Virus record (IMG/VR): IMGVR_UViG_3300015202_000004
Coordinates: 1 to 64,000 of that record
DNA length: 64,000 nt
Source: a virus
Strand: one strand, 5' to 3'
A model generated the notes under the pieces. It had not been told where the DNA came from. It saw only the letters and a list, made by a program, of their open reading frames with translations, and ran no database searches. Each line of letters opens with the position of its first letter. The stretch's first letter is position 1. The translations under genes and the position numbers were made by a program. This document shows positions 17,993-29,500 of the stretch, in pieces.

Positions 17993-19495
17993 ATGTATAC
18001 ATGGAATGGTTATGGATTTGACAATGCGGATTTTGTTCCGACTCAGTTTTTCTCAACTACATTGGTTGGGTTTAGTTTCAACATAACCTATTTATATGAA
18101 CAGAATTACAATGGTTTCTTCCCAGTAAACGTAGATGCTTCAAATAATGTGACTTTGGTAAACCCGAACGTTTCGGAGCCAATTTCGCTCGTTCAAAACA
18201 CCGTTTTAGTTCCTTTATTTTTAGATGACCAAATAATTGGAATTGATACTCAAATTTTAAACAATCGTTTGTTGATGTTTAAAAATAATGCAACTGATAT
18301 TGTTTCAACTTATACACAGGACCCTAGCTCTTTTGTTCAAAACACTATTAGCGTAGCATTAAGTGGTAGTGGAATCGGAATGGCCGTTGAAACTTATGCT
18401 CCATTTCTTATTAGTCCAGAATTGAATTTTGGTTTAAATGATGCATTAAAAAATTGGGTTAACGGGCCTGATTTAATCAAAAAATTAAACTCATTGTTTC
18501 AAAGCCATCAGGCAGAGATTTTGAAAGTTGAACAGGGCGCAAAAAGAATTTCTGATTTCAAAAAGAAGCTAGTGAAGCAACAGGTAGCTCTAGCTGATAG
18601 AATCAGAAATATTCAAGGAACTACGGAATCTTTTCTGGCCTCTTCGACATTTACAAGTTTAGCTAGTGCTTATCCTGGGACATTTGGCAAATTAGAGGGA
18701 TTATTACACAATTCAAACTCTTTGTTAAGCGGAAAATTGGCTTCAATTATGCCAACTGCTGGATTAGATGCAGGAAGCTCTATTGAAGGAATTATTAATA
18801 AATTTATTGGTAATATTAAGCCAACTATAGTCAACCCTATAGACAAGTTATTCGTTGATATAGCTAAGTTAGATAACGCTGCAACAGGCATCCTAGATGG
18901 TCTTCCTGGCAATGGTTTTGAGTCTTTTGCCCACCAGAAGGATTTTACTAATCAGGTTGTTAATCTTTTAAACAATATCGTTGCTAAAATACCTATCACT
19001 CCGACTTTTACTGCTCCAAATCCTTTGACAAGTCCTGTACTAATAAATAATGAAATTACGGCGCACAAAAACAGCATTCTAAATATAAATTCTTCAGCAG
19101 CAACTACTACAAGTCAAAAAGCAGTAATGGACCTTTTAAAATTAATGAGTATTAATGGACCAACTTTAAAATCTGTAGTATCAAATATTGTACAAAATGA
19201 CTCATTTCATGGTGGAACATTCAAAAATCTTTCTATAATAAAATCAGTACTCGGTACTGAGGTAGACCAAAGTATCACGCCTCCGAATGTTTCGCAATCT
19301 CCAGACCCAATTGTGGCCCAAAGTCAGAATGATAGAAGTGTAGCACAGACAAAAGCGGATGCCCCAGGGGTCAGTCGTAACTTTACTCGTGGTTCTGGCA
19401 TAAATATACTTGACGAGGTTCCATTACGTCCGCGTAATATACCTTTGGATGGTTCCGATGGCGATTATCAAGTTATCTCAGGAATACCAATTTAA
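17993..19495 (+). CDS. hypothetical baseplate-region protein, 500 aa
   Basis: 500 residues; the start codon follows the spike stop after one base. The N-terminal 110 residues are beta-rich and aromatic, residues about 150-210 are helical and probably coiled coil (KVEQGAKRISDFKKKLVKQQ), and the middle is helical with Gly/Asn breaks. The last 90 residues are Pro/Ser/Asp-rich and look flexible. It lies between the spike and the gp25-like gene, so a hub or wedge accessory role is likely. I do not recognise the family. Confidence 0.6.
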   Translation: MYTWNGYGFDNADFVPTQFFSTTLVGFSFNITYLYEQNYNGFFPVNVDASNNVTLVNPNVSEPISLVQNTVLVPLFLDDQIIGIDTQILNNRLLMFKNNATDIVSTYTQDPSSFVQNTISVALSGSGIGMAVETYAPFLISPELNFGLNDALKNWVNGPDLIKKLNSLFQSHQAEILKVEQGAKRISDFKKKLVKQQVALADRIRNIQGTTESFLASSTFTSLASAYPGTFGKLEGLLHNSNSLLSGKLASIMPTAGLDAGSSIEGIINKFIGNIKPTIVNPIDKLFVDIAKLDNAATGILDGLPGNGFESFAHQKDFTNQVVNLLNNIVAKIPITPTFTAPNPLTSPVLINNEITAHKNSILNINSSAATTTSQKAVMDLLKLMSINGPTLKSVVSNIVQNDSFHGGTFKNLSIIKSVLGTEVDQSITPPNVSQSPDPIVAQSQNDRSVAQTKADAPGVSRNFTRGSGINILDEVPLRPRNIPLDGSDGDYQVISGIPI

Positions 19496-19963
19496 ATGAG
19501 CTTTGACATTCAGATTACAAATAAAGAAGGTCAGTTCGCCCTCGGCAAGCACGACATTGTGCTTGATTCGATTGGGCGTACTGTTCTTTTGTCTGGAAGA
19601 GACAAACTTATTCAAGACGTGCAAAAGATTTTGTTTACAAATGTCAATAAATTCTACAATGATTATGGCACTAAGTTAGACGAAATTATTGGAACAAATT
19701 TAGGTAAAGACCAGACAATAAATGTTCTTGCTCAAAAAATCACTGATTCTTTAATTTATCTTCAATTTTTGCAAGAGCAGCAATCAAAATATCAGCAAGT
19801 CCAATCATCTGAAATAATCAAACAGATTGTTGAAATAAATGTAAATTTCGTTTACGAACTTACTGGCAATGATAACGATGCCAGAACGTTTGCTATAAAC
19901 ATCGTTTTGCTAACCGAAGATAACCAGGTGATTAGCGTTAATCGCGATATCGAAATAGTGTAA
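19496..19963 (+). CDS. baseplate wedge protein, gp25/gpW-like
   Basis: 155 residues, slightly longer than the usual 110-140. The central part (VQKILFTNVNKFYNDYGTKL) matches the gp25-like pattern in which a helix leads into 'p..GsxL'. A helix and two C-terminal strands (FAINIVLLTED, VISVNRDIEIV) follow. gp25-like proteins join sheath to wedge and are nearly always followed by the gpJ/gp6-like gene, as here. Confidence 0.8.
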   Translation: MSFDIQITNKEGQFALGKHDIVLDSIGRTVLLSGRDKLIQDVQKILFTNVNKFYNDYGTKLDEIIGTNLGKDQTINVLAQKITDSLIYLQFLQEQQSKYQQVQSSEIIKQIVEINVNFVYELTGNDNDARTFAINIVLLTEDNQVISVNRDIEIV

Positions 19964-19973
19964 GGTAGAAATT

Positions 19974-21992
19974 ATGGCATCAAAAAGTTTCGATTCAATT
20001 ATCAGCGACATTATTGATAATATTTTAATTGTGGACCCGACCATCGACGTTAAGGTGGGCGCTGTTGTTCGTGATATTTTTATTGATGTACAAGCTTCGC
20101 AAATTGAAACTCTTTATAGTATTGCTAATAATACTGCACAAGCTCAGTCTGTTACTACGGCTTTAAACACACAATTAGATAGATTAGCATTCAATTACGG
20201 CATTCTCCGCGACTCCGCTCGTCGCGCTGGCACCAATGTCGTTGTTAGCATTAAAGCGGGCGTTCAAGCTCCGACGCCTTTGAATATTGGCGACCAATTT
20301 TATACAAAGGCTGACCAAAATAACGATATCAAAGTATTTATCAATACTCAATTTCAGTTATTACAGCCTGGTCAAACTCAAACAACGATTCCGGTAACCG
20401 CTTTAAATCCTGGTGCTGATGGTAACGTAGCAGCTTATACGATAACTGAAAACTCTTATGACTTTGCTGATGCAGTATATAACCCTGAACCCTCTTCAGG
20501 TGGACAAGATAGAGAATCTGATGCAGCTTTCGCTCTTCGCATTCCATATCAATTAACTGGTCAATATATAAATACGTCCCGTGGTATTATTAATACAGTT
20601 CTTAACATTAGTGATATCAATGGTGCGCCTTATTTTGTAACGCCAGATAATCCTCAAAGCCGAGGCCCCTACACTGTTGACGTTTATTTGAAGCGTTCCG
20701 CCGCATATTTTGGTACAGTAGTTAGTGAAATTGCTCCAGCCAATCAACAAGACTATGTATTTTTAAAACAGCCGTTATACAGCTTAGAACCAATCAATCA
20801 GGTAAGCACTTACAATCCTATTACTGGTTTAACGAGCATTGTAGACCCAGCACAGTACACAATCACTAACGACCCCGCTGATGTTCTTCAATCTTATGTA
20901 GGTAGCACTAAGGCTAATCAAAGACTTCATTGGGTAAATCAACCTCCTGCAAATCCTTACACCATATCATACAATTATGACCATACAATTGTGGATGCAC
21001 AGGACGCATACGACATTCATGATGAAATCACTGCTGATACACTTTTCAAACAAGCTAAGGCTTTGCCTATTTATATTTCGGCAAATATTTCTGTGAATAG
21101 CGGTTCTAATTTATCAACGATATATCAAAATGCATTGCAAAATTTTATAAATTTGTTTAACAATTTAAGTATTACACAGAGCCTAACAGACAAAGCAGTT
21201 GAATTCGCTTTGTTATCGGACAGAAATGTTCAAAATGTTGACTTGACAAACTTAGATACTACTTTTCAACTTGTTTTAAGAGCAAGTGAAGGTACTTATT
21301 CTGCTTTTGCCGGTCCGAATGTTCAAAGCCAAATTACGCCTCTTGGTTTTTACTATGAAGTTGACCCTTCCACTTCGGTTATGTCTTATCCAATTGCTGC
21401 ACGTTTGTGGATTGGTAAGCCTGATATTATTACTCCAGGAAATCAGAACCCTACAACAGGCTTTAATTTTAAATCAAGTTCATATTTAGGTATCGTAAAT
21501 CAAAGCAATATAAGAAACATCATTCCTAGTTGGCAAACGGATGTTTACACTTTCTTTGACCAAAAAAATTCAACATTGATTTTAAATTTCACTGCTGAAC
21601 CACCAGTGGGCGGCACACTTACTTTAACTTTTGTACAATCTAATATTGACACAAGTTCTGGTCTAGGGTATTTAACTTTGGCACCTTCAATTGTAAGTCC
21701 GGTCGAACCGTATGCTTCAAATGTTCAAACTTCTAATCCTCAGTATGCAACAAGATTGCCAAATGGTATCGCCGATATCGCTCAGGCAAGATTATATAAA
21801 AACGGTGTTGAACTATTCCAAACATCTACACAAGTCGTCGCCGATTATACTATAATTAGTGGTCCAGACCCAATTACTGGAATCATAAACATTCAATTTA
21901 CCGTGACTCCTGCTTCTACAGATATTTTTCAGTTCGGAATTTTAAATCCTAATTTAAATATTTCTTATTCATCTTCTCAGTTTTCCAGATAA
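19974..21992 (+). CDS. baseplate wedge protein, gpJ/gp6-like (BaseplateJ family)
   Basis: 672 residues. The N-terminal 80 residues (helix with DPTIDVKVGAVVRDIFID, then LNTQLDRLAFNYGI) and the following strand block with ITVPVTALNPGADGNVAAYTI-type sequence (residues about 128-150, here TTIPVTALNPGADGN) are characteristic: BaseplateJ proteins have 'v.A...G..GN...G.i'. GGQDRESDAAFALRI matches the family's 'GG.d.EsDeayR.R' motif. This protein forms the inner baseplate ring. The C-terminal 200 residues are a beta-rich extension. Confidence 0.85.
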   Translation: MASKSFDSIISDIIDNILIVDPTIDVKVGAVVRDIFIDVQASQIETLYSIANNTAQAQSVTTALNTQLDRLAFNYGILRDSARRAGTNVVVSIKAGVQAPTPLNIGDQFYTKADQNNDIKVFINTQFQLLQPGQTQTTIPVTALNPGADGNVAAYTITENSYDFADAVYNPEPSSGGQDRESDAAFALRIPYQLTGQYINTSRGIINTVLNISDINGAPYFVTPDNPQSRGPYTVDVYLKRSAAYFGTVVSEIAPANQQDYVFLKQPLYSLEPINQVSTYNPITGLTSIVDPAQYTITNDPADVLQSYVGSTKANQRLHWVNQPPANPYTISYNYDHTIVDAQDAYDIHDEITADTLFKQAKALPIYISANISVNSGSNLSTIYQNALQNFINLFNNLSITQSLTDKAVEFALLSDRNVQNVDLTNLDTTFQLVLRASEGTYSAFAGPNVQSQITPLGFYYEVDPSTSVMSYPIAARLWIGKPDIITPGNQNPTTGFNFKSSSYLGIVNQSNIRNIIPSWQTDVYTFFDQKNSTLILNFTAEPPVGGTLTLTFVQSNIDTSSGLGYLTLAPSIVSPVEPYASNVQTSNPQYATRLPNGIADIAQARLYKNGVELFQTSTQVVADYTIISGPDPITGIINIQFTVTPASTDIFQFGILNPNLNISYSSSQFSR

Positions 21993-22001
21993 TAGGCGTT
22001 C

Positions 22002-25000
22002 ATGAGCAATTCTAGCGCATCATCGGATTTTAAAGCAGTACTTGCAATTACGAATCCGAGTCCATTAACTAAGCAAATGTTAGACAATTTACCTGATGAT
22101 TATGATAAATCACAATCAACGGGTAACTTTGCTGCGGTTTATGCAACGGGTTATGAATTTGAAAGATTAAAGCAAACTTTACAACAGACAGAAGCAAATA
22201 ACTACCTTTACAGTCCCGACACACAAGAAGATAGTTTTAAAGTCACTGGCGCTGGCAAGTACTTAATTGAATTTAACATTCCTTTCGTTACTCCTCCTTT
22301 GAATGTTAGCATCGTCGGTTCGGATTTCACTGACGCATTTATTGAGTATTCTTCCCGCTTTGGAATGATTGTAAATGTATTAACTAATGGTCAAGATACT
22401 TTACAATATAGAGCTTCAGGCTTTGTAGGCGCAGCTTCTGATGAGCATTTGGGCGACGGTTTATTTAATAATTTCGGGGCTTTATATCAATTTCCACGAG
22501 TTGGGGATAGCGTAATTAACGAATCATATGTTAAATTTTACGAAAAAACTAATCAATTTATTAATGTACATTCTATTATTCCTGTTCAAACATTAAGTGG
22601 TCCTGTTATTAGGGATTCGAATGGAATCGCTATTGCTCCATATCCTGCCATTATATCTTCAACGCCTCCCATTTCTCAGTCGTATGTTAAGGGTCTTATA
22701 CGTCCCACCAACGTAGTAACTTCGCCTCAATCAACGCATGAGTTAGTTGACATTTCTGGCAATCTAATAGCTTTGTTAGACGCTTCTAATACTTCTCAAA
22801 ATGTAATCTCATTCTTTCAAAATTCTGGCGATAATTTTTTCAAATCAGACCCACAAGTTTACATTACTGGTGCCTTTTCAACTTTTGAATTCAATCGTTG
22901 GAGACAACCAAATTATACTCAAGAAGTTTTCCGCGCCGATAACAAATATCGTCGCATTTTATCTGGCATCAATAAATCGTTGGCTCTTGGGCCAACGGTT
23001 GCTGGTGTTTCAAACATGGTTGAGGCTTTGATTGCACAACCGTTTATTCCTCATAGCGTTTGGGATGACAGCGATTTTAGAATATTCAAAAACACAAAGG
23101 GATTAAATAGCCCAAAATACAATATTGGTAAAGCCAATAGTCAGTATGAAGGTTATCCAACTGCGGTTCCAAAAGTTGAAGTGCGTCGAGTTTTACAACC
23201 TTGGACTCCAGATAATATCACTTATAATACAAAACCCAAAAGCACTTCATTTGAAAACCCAGTTATTCAAAGCGTAGGTGTTTTGAATAATGCTACTCGT
23301 TTTGATATTACAAACGAATTGACTCGCTCTCTTCGACTTGGTATCGACGTGCCCCAGGGTGGCATCATTAATTGGAACTATCAAAATACTAGCGTGACAA
23401 TTCCTGCAAGCGGTTCACCATTGTATGAACTTTACAACTACGTATTTTTAAATAATCCAGGCGATTCTATCGCAAACATAAATATTTTCTGGTATGCACA
23501 GCAAACTAATGCCAATGGTCCTACCGATTACAAGTCTTTTGGTCCTTTACAATATGGTCGTGATTATTTTGTAATTCCAACAGCTAAATTCTTGTTGCCA
23601 AACGGTAAATACCAGTTGCCAAGCGAGCTTTTACAGGGTTATAATTGTAACTCTTCAATTCCTTATGCATCCGGTATTGCCGATTCGTTCGGTAACCTTA
23701 ACTGGATGGGAACTGATTTGGTAAATGCGAACAAATTGCCAAGTAATACTCCTGCTTTGCCACAATTTGTCGTGCAATTAGACCTTCGTAATCTTTCTGT
23801 TTATAACAATGGCATTTCAACAAAAATGCCGACAAACCTTTATGATTTCATCTTGTACTCATATGGTCAAATCACCACGACCCAAGCTCGTGCATCAGGT
23901 TCTTACCCTGACAGGGTAGCAGCTAATGGAACATACAAGATTGCATCTTACTACGATGCAGACACTAGCAGTGCTTTGCAGCCAAGCGACAGTCCATTTT
24001 CTACTGCACAAGGAAAGTTGCCCCCAACCGCATTGGCACAGAGTTCTTTTGCCAAATTAGTGAGCAACACTAATTACGAATATATAACTACCATGATTGG
24101 TGGTCAATTAACATTTAACAAAACAGTTTACATTGATAGTATTAAGCGTCAAACATCAGTCAATGGAACGAATTTAACACCTCCAAGCGTTTTAGTTATT
24201 CAAGCTCTAAAAATTGCAACTGTTACGCCACCTGCTTCCGCTATTGGGCAAGTGGGCACGAACCAATACACATTGACCGGAAAAGTTGATAGAGCTATAT
24301 CCACAACTACTGGAAATCGTTATTTTGAGTTTGACTTTGGCGACTATGTATTGTTGGATGCCCATGGAAATCCAATCGCTATTTTTGATAATAGTAGTCC
24401 AATTCAATTTGGGCAAATTGTTGGTCAAACTATCACAGTTACAGGCGTTGTATTCTATACTATTTGGGACACTCGTATTCCAGTTTCTTACTATCGTACA
24501 GGGTCACCTGTTTTCCAGGCCGCAGCTAACTTCCCTTCAACTGTTGAAGTATTTACACCCGATATAATTGCTAGTGGATACAATAATGAGAACTACCTTG
24601 TGCGTATTGATGGCTTGCCAAAAGGCAATCAGCAAACGATTACGGCAAGTTGGACATTTAACATTTTGCCTACATCCGGTACTTTTAACCAGGATTCAAG
24701 TGCGCTAGCGTTTTCGGACACAATAAAGCATAACCAATCTGGCGCAGATGTACATCAGTTTGGTGTCATGAGCCAATTTACTGGGTTGGTTTTAAGCCAA
24801 ACTGGTGTAGACCCAGATAATGCTTCTTATGAACAAGATTACGAATCGCCATCGTTCTCTGGTTATTTCTTGAATTACAACGACTACATTAATGCAGTTG
24901 GTAGTAAATTGTCAACCTTTGGCGATAGCAATGCTACTAATACTTTGACAAATCCAATCCTTAATAAACCATTACCTTCTGAAGCAAGATTGAATACTAT

Positions 25001-26564
25001 TCTTAACTTCTTTAGTCCAAAATATGGCTTTGTTTCTTTGTCGATTCTTCCAAACATGGAATTTTATATGACAGGTTCAGGTGCGCCTGTTTCCATTGTG
25101 CGGCCAAACAATAATGGAATCGCTTTACAAATGTCAGGTGATTCTTACGCAGGTTTGGTATTCTACGGTAAAAATAGCGACAAAATTGTTGATAAACCAA
25201 CTCGTTTAATTGTTGATTTTACGTATTCAACTGCTGACCAGCAAGCCCGTAAGAAAATTGTTGAAGTTGAAGACGGTGGATTTGCTAATTGGGTAGATGG
25301 AAAAAATCCTGATACCGTACAAGATAGTTCTGTATTCTTTGTTACAGGCAATGAATTTAAGTACTCGCACGAGAGTTATGACCAGCCTGTAAATCAGTAT
25401 GCCGACAATGGCCCTGAAACGGTTCAAAATGCTGGTCAATATTATGACAGATTCCCTACTGATGGTAGCGAACCTATTTTCCATACTGACCCAAGTCAAA
25501 ATGCTTTGACAACCAGTTCTGATAGATTAGGCGAGCCAGGTCCACCAGCGCGTTACCGTCGTCCAAATTTAAACAATAATACTTCAGGCGTATATCAAAC
25601 ACCTGGCTCTTTAGCTGTTGCCAAGGGTTATTTAAATATAACGCCTGAAAAGATTGCTTACATTCAATTTGATTTGACTGGATTTCCAGTTGATGCTATT
25701 ATTAATAATGGAATATTAGAAGTTTATTTCGCATCAGGCTTTACAATTAAGCAAGGTAAAGACGTAAACTTTGAATTGAATCACAACATTGCTTGGCAGA
25801 AATCACGTCTAAGCGGCAATGGCAAAACGTTCGTTAAGAAATTAACAAACCCAGATGGAACTGATTATACCGTTCTTCAGCCATTAGGGAATGTTCATTG
25901 GCGCAAGAATTTCTTTGAAATCGTGATTCCTTATGCTTTTAACTCTGAACCAGCAGATTTGAATTATGGTATCAGAAAGCTATTCTCAAATAATAGTGCA
26001 AATTCATTGCCAGCCCCACAAAACCCGCAGCCTAATTTAGAGTACTTGGGTTTCTTAAATATTGATGAAATTAACACGGCAAGTTTGACGGCCACAACTT
26101 TTATTGAAGATACTGTTGGATTGGCTAACATTATTTTATCAACAAGTTCTATAATCTATAAGGTTGATGGAATTTTAAGTTTTGGTGTTGATTCAAATGC
26201 GAATACAACTTTGTTAAATCCCTTTGACCAAGTAAATGGGAAAATATCATCGTTAGATTCGTCAAAATTTATTGGTCAATTTATTAATCAAACTGATGTG
26301 TTACCTAACATGAAGGTTCTTATATATCCATTTGGTCTAGGTCAAAACATTTTCTTCTATGGTTATGTAAAATCTTTATTACCAGCTAATTTAGTTGGTT
26401 TCACCGATAACGATATCGCAGTATATCAAAAAGCTTTGAATTATGTTCAACCGTTGTACTCGGAATATGTAGTTAAATTGCTAGAATCGGACACTTATTT
26501 CCCTTATCGTGTTTTTGGTAAAGAAACCACGGTCGAAGATACGTCGAACGATATCGCTTATTAA
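22002..26564 (+). CDS. large baseplate protein with gpI-like N-terminus
   Basis: 1520 residues. The first 75 residues (TKQMLDNLPDDYDKS ... YEFERLKQTLQQTEANNYLY) look like the start of tail protein I / gp7-type wedge proteins, which follow gpJ and begin with 'lLp..y' and a helix pairing with gpJ. Most of the rest is a long series of beta domains. Around residues 1190-1320 is a segment (ITPEKIAYIQFDLTGFPVDA ... ILEVYFA) resembling DNRLRE-type surface beta domains, in which 'yi.Fdls.lP....i..A.L.ly' recurs. It may therefore link baseplate and fibres. Domain calls are by motif. Confidence 0.6.
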   Translation: MSNSSASSDFKAVLAITNPSPLTKQMLDNLPDDYDKSQSTGNFAAVYATGYEFERLKQTLQQTEANNYLYSPDTQEDSFKVTGAGKYLIEFNIPFVTPPLNVSIVGSDFTDAFIEYSSRFGMIVNVLTNGQDTLQYRASGFVGAASDEHLGDGLFNNFGALYQFPRVGDSVINESYVKFYEKTNQFINVHSIIPVQTLSGPVIRDSNGIAIAPYPAIISSTPPISQSYVKGLIRPTNVVTSPQSTHELVDISGNLIALLDASNTSQNVISFFQNSGDNFFKSDPQVYITGAFSTFEFNRWRQPNYTQEVFRADNKYRRILSGINKSLALGPTVAGVSNMVEALIAQPFIPHSVWDDSDFRIFKNTKGLNSPKYNIGKANSQYEGYPTAVPKVEVRRVLQPWTPDNITYNTKPKSTSFENPVIQSVGVLNNATRFDITNELTRSLRLGIDVPQGGIINWNYQNTSVTIPASGSPLYELYNYVFLNNPGDSIANINIFWYAQQTNANGPTDYKSFGPLQYGRDYFVIPTAKFLLPNGKYQLPSELLQGYNCNSSIPYASGIADSFGNLNWMGTDLVNANKLPSNTPALPQFVVQLDLRNLSVYNNGISTKMPTNLYDFILYSYGQITTTQARASGSYPDRVAANGTYKIASYYDADTSSALQPSDSPFSTAQGKLPPTALAQSSFAKLVSNTNYEYITTMIGGQLTFNKTVYIDSIKRQTSVNGTNLTPPSVLVIQALKIATVTPPASAIGQVGTNQYTLTGKVDRAISTTTGNRYFEFDFGDYVLLDAHGNPIAIFDNSSPIQFGQIVGQTITVTGVVFYTIWDTRIPVSYYRTGSPVFQAAANFPSTVEVFTPDIIASGYNNENYLVRIDGLPKGNQQTITASWTFNILPTSGTFNQDSSALAFSDTIKHNQSGADVHQFGVMSQFTGLVLSQTGVDPDNASYEQDYESPSFSGYFLNYNDYINAVGSKLSTFGDSNATNTLTNPILNKPLPSEARLNTILNFFSPKYGFVSLSILPNMEFYMTGSGAPVSIVRPNNNGIALQMSGDSYAGLVFYGKNSDKIVDKPTRLIVDFTYSTADQQARKKIVEVEDGGFANWVDGKNPDTVQDSSVFFVTGNEFKYSHESYDQPVNQYADNGPETVQNAGQYYDRFPTDGSEPIFHTDPSQNALTTSSDRLGEPGPPARYRRPNLNNNTSGVYQTPGSLAVAKGYLNITPEKIAYIQFDLTGFPVDAIINNGILEVYFASGFTIKQGKDVNFELNHNIAWQKSRLSGNGKTFVKKLTNPDGTDYTVLQPLGNVHWRKNFFEIVIPYAFNSEPADLNYGIRKLFSNNSANSLPAPQNPQPNLEYLGFLNIDEINTASLTATTFIEDTVGLANIILSTSSIIYKVDGILSFGVDSNANTTLLNPFDQVNGKISSLDSSKFIGQFINQTDVLPNMKVLIYPFGLGQNIFFYGYVKSLLPANLVGFTDNDIAVYQKALNYVQPLYSEYVVKLLESDTYFPYRVFGKETTVEDTSNDIAY

Positions 26565-26572
26565 GGTTTAAA

Positions 26573-29500
26573 ATGGCAGTTGTTGTACCAGTAAACTTAA
26601 CTCGTGTAGCATCGCAGGTTTTGCGTGTAATTTCGCTTTTCCCGCCAGTTCCTACTTTTCAACCTGATTTTAATCGTAACGGTTATCCTGAATTTCCTTT
26701 ACCACAAGATTATGCTCGCGATACGAGTATAGTCTCTTTTGGTTTTCCTCACTCCGTTGACGTTTCAATTATGGTTCCGGTTGATGCACCTGGTGTTTAT
26801 TCACTGCCGCAAAATGCCTTTTCTTTTGTGTCGCCATCATTTATTTCTGGTGTCCCTCCTACGGGTAACGATACGTATTCCGTCCTTTTAATTGACGTAG
26901 ATGCTACGCCAATTGAACCTGGCTTCTCTCGTCTTCGTGTAGACTATTTAGATGTAAATTTACAACCTGTTGTCGATTACCTTGACATGCCACAGCATCC
27001 AAAATGGGACCACCACCCACGCGAAACTGAAGAGTTAGCATCTTTTGCAAAAAATTCGGTTAACTTTCTTCAAAGAGAAATTCAGCAAAATAATGCAGAT
27101 ATTGCACAAGTTCTTAACAGAATGCAGCTTCGTGGCTTAAGCGCATCTGGCACTTTATATGCTACTCAAGCTTCTGCGGGCCTACAACCTTCATTGGCCG
27201 CTCACTCTTTGCCAGTTTTTGAAGCAGTAGCAGAACTTGACCAAAAATTCTTACAGCTTAAAGAAAAAGAAGTAATACTTCCAAAAACTTTAACGCCTGG
27301 ATTTGTTATTTCCTCATTACCGCCTACGGTTCTTGGAGGCGATACTTTTACCGTCACTGTAACTGGTGGCAATTTAATTCAAGATGATGATTTATACATC
27401 AGTGGTTATCCTCTTGGCGCAACACAAACCGGACTAAATTCTTTCTCGGTGACTCTGCCACCTTCATTTAATTTTACGTATAATTTTGTGCTTTACGTAG
27501 GGAACAAAGGCATCGTAAGAACTCGACCTGCTACTTTAACTGTAATAGGATTACCTTCTGTAAAACGAGTGCTAACTCCAACCGCAGGAAAATATGCTTC
27601 AGTTGGTGATTATGTAGTTGTGCTAGGTAATAATTTTGGTATTATTCCGGGCACAGTGACTTTTAATAATGGAGTCAGTGCCTTTATTGAAAGTTGGAAT
27701 TTCTCAGATATTAATTTTCAAGTTCCTAGCGGCGTCACAAGCGGTTATGTTGAAATTAAAACGGTAAATGACAAAACTGCATCTTTCATATTGAATATTG
27801 TTCCAAAAAATTACAAAGATGTTTTTCAGGTAACTCCTGATGTTAATGTAATTCCTGGAAATGCAAGCCAATCCTTTAAAGCATTTTTCAATGGTTTACC
27901 AGTTTCTGCAAATTGGTCTTTAATTGATGCTAGTGGAAACGTTGGCAAAGGGACGTTGGCTCACGGAAATATTGATGCTAATGGTTTATACACCGCTCCT
28001 CCAAATGTAGCTTCGCCTTTTAATATTGCAGTAGCAGCTAATTATGTTTCTTCTACTGGCGCTTCATTCGCCAAAGCATCAGCTACAGTTATTCCATCAC
28101 TTGGAACTTTGACGATGAGCCCCAGTGCTATTATCGTTGAACCAAGTCATACCATTTTGTTTAAAGTTTACAATAGTGGAAATCAAGTAAAAAAAGTTGA
28201 TTATTATGTAAATGGAATTCAAAATGGCGATATTAATGTTGGAACAATTTCACGCGGTGGATTATATCAAGCTCCTGCTTTTGTTCCACGTAATCAAACT
28301 GTACACGTCGAAGCAATTTATTCTGGCGTAAGCGCAGTTTCATCTATTAGAATTGTTTCAGTAGGTTCAATAAGTAAAGCAAATTCTGGTGAATTGTTAC
28401 CTAAGCTTACTCGAAATGTTGCTCCAGGAACAGATACTGGAGCTACCACTGGAACTGGAACTGGAACTGGAACTGGAACTGGAACAACAGGTAGTACAAC
28501 TACTCCAACCACAAGTTGCCCCACGCCATCAAGCACGTTCACAACTGCTCTTAATACAAGTTTGACTATTACTGATTATCGTAGTTCAACCACGACTGTC
28601 ACTGCTGATTTTTATGACAATACCACTTTTGGCACAACAAATTGTGGAACTTTTGGTACTGTTTATGTTGCATCCGGCACGGACGTTGTATGGACGCCAC
28701 CACAAGGTAATACTGATTTTACTTCTTTGCTTGCAATTACATCTGATACCGGAACTCATTACGTTGAAGTAAAAGTTCTTGCAGTTTGCGATGCTATTTA
28801 CAAGTACGGAGATTGCTCAAATCAGGCTATAACCCCATTTCAACAAGCTGAACAAACCAATCCGTATATTGAGCAAAACGTTGGGCCTTATACATATTGG
28901 CCTTCAGGAAATACTTATGAAGCTAGTCAGGCAAATACTATTGCTGGAGGCCAAGCAACAAATAATTTGCAATTAACTATTCCCGGTAATCCCACTCAAG
29001 GTTTCACTTTACTTGCACATGTATTTCAATATTTTAGAAACACTAATAGTTCTCCAGCATCAACAGCTACAAGTATTGATATGTCGGTTACATCTTCTCG
29101 TGGAACTTGGACAATTAATGATACAACAGGCCAAAGTGTGCTTTATCAAGGTCCTGGGGATACAGATTACCGCACTGGAATCAAGCCTCCTGTTACCTTT
29201 TATGGTGGCGATGTTGTAACCATTTCATACATTATGAATTACGGTTCAAGTACAGATAGTTCTGTTGCTGGTGGTTTAGACGTTTTCTTATTAGGAACAA
29301 CAACTATTGCGCCACCAGCAAGCTTAACTGTGACGCCGAATATTTCTCAAGTTCCTTTGGATAATTCTCAGCAATTTACTGCTATATTAACAAAATCGGA
29401 TGGTTCTACCCAGGATGTAACTTCGCTTGTTAACTGGTTTATTCATAGTTTTCCTGGCGGAAATTCAACCTATGGAACAATTACAAGCAATGGCCTTTAT

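Noticed and set aside
28318-28542. Reverse-strand protein with Val-Pro repeats
   Set aside because: It is only the complement of the (GGAACT) linker repeat and adjacent codons.
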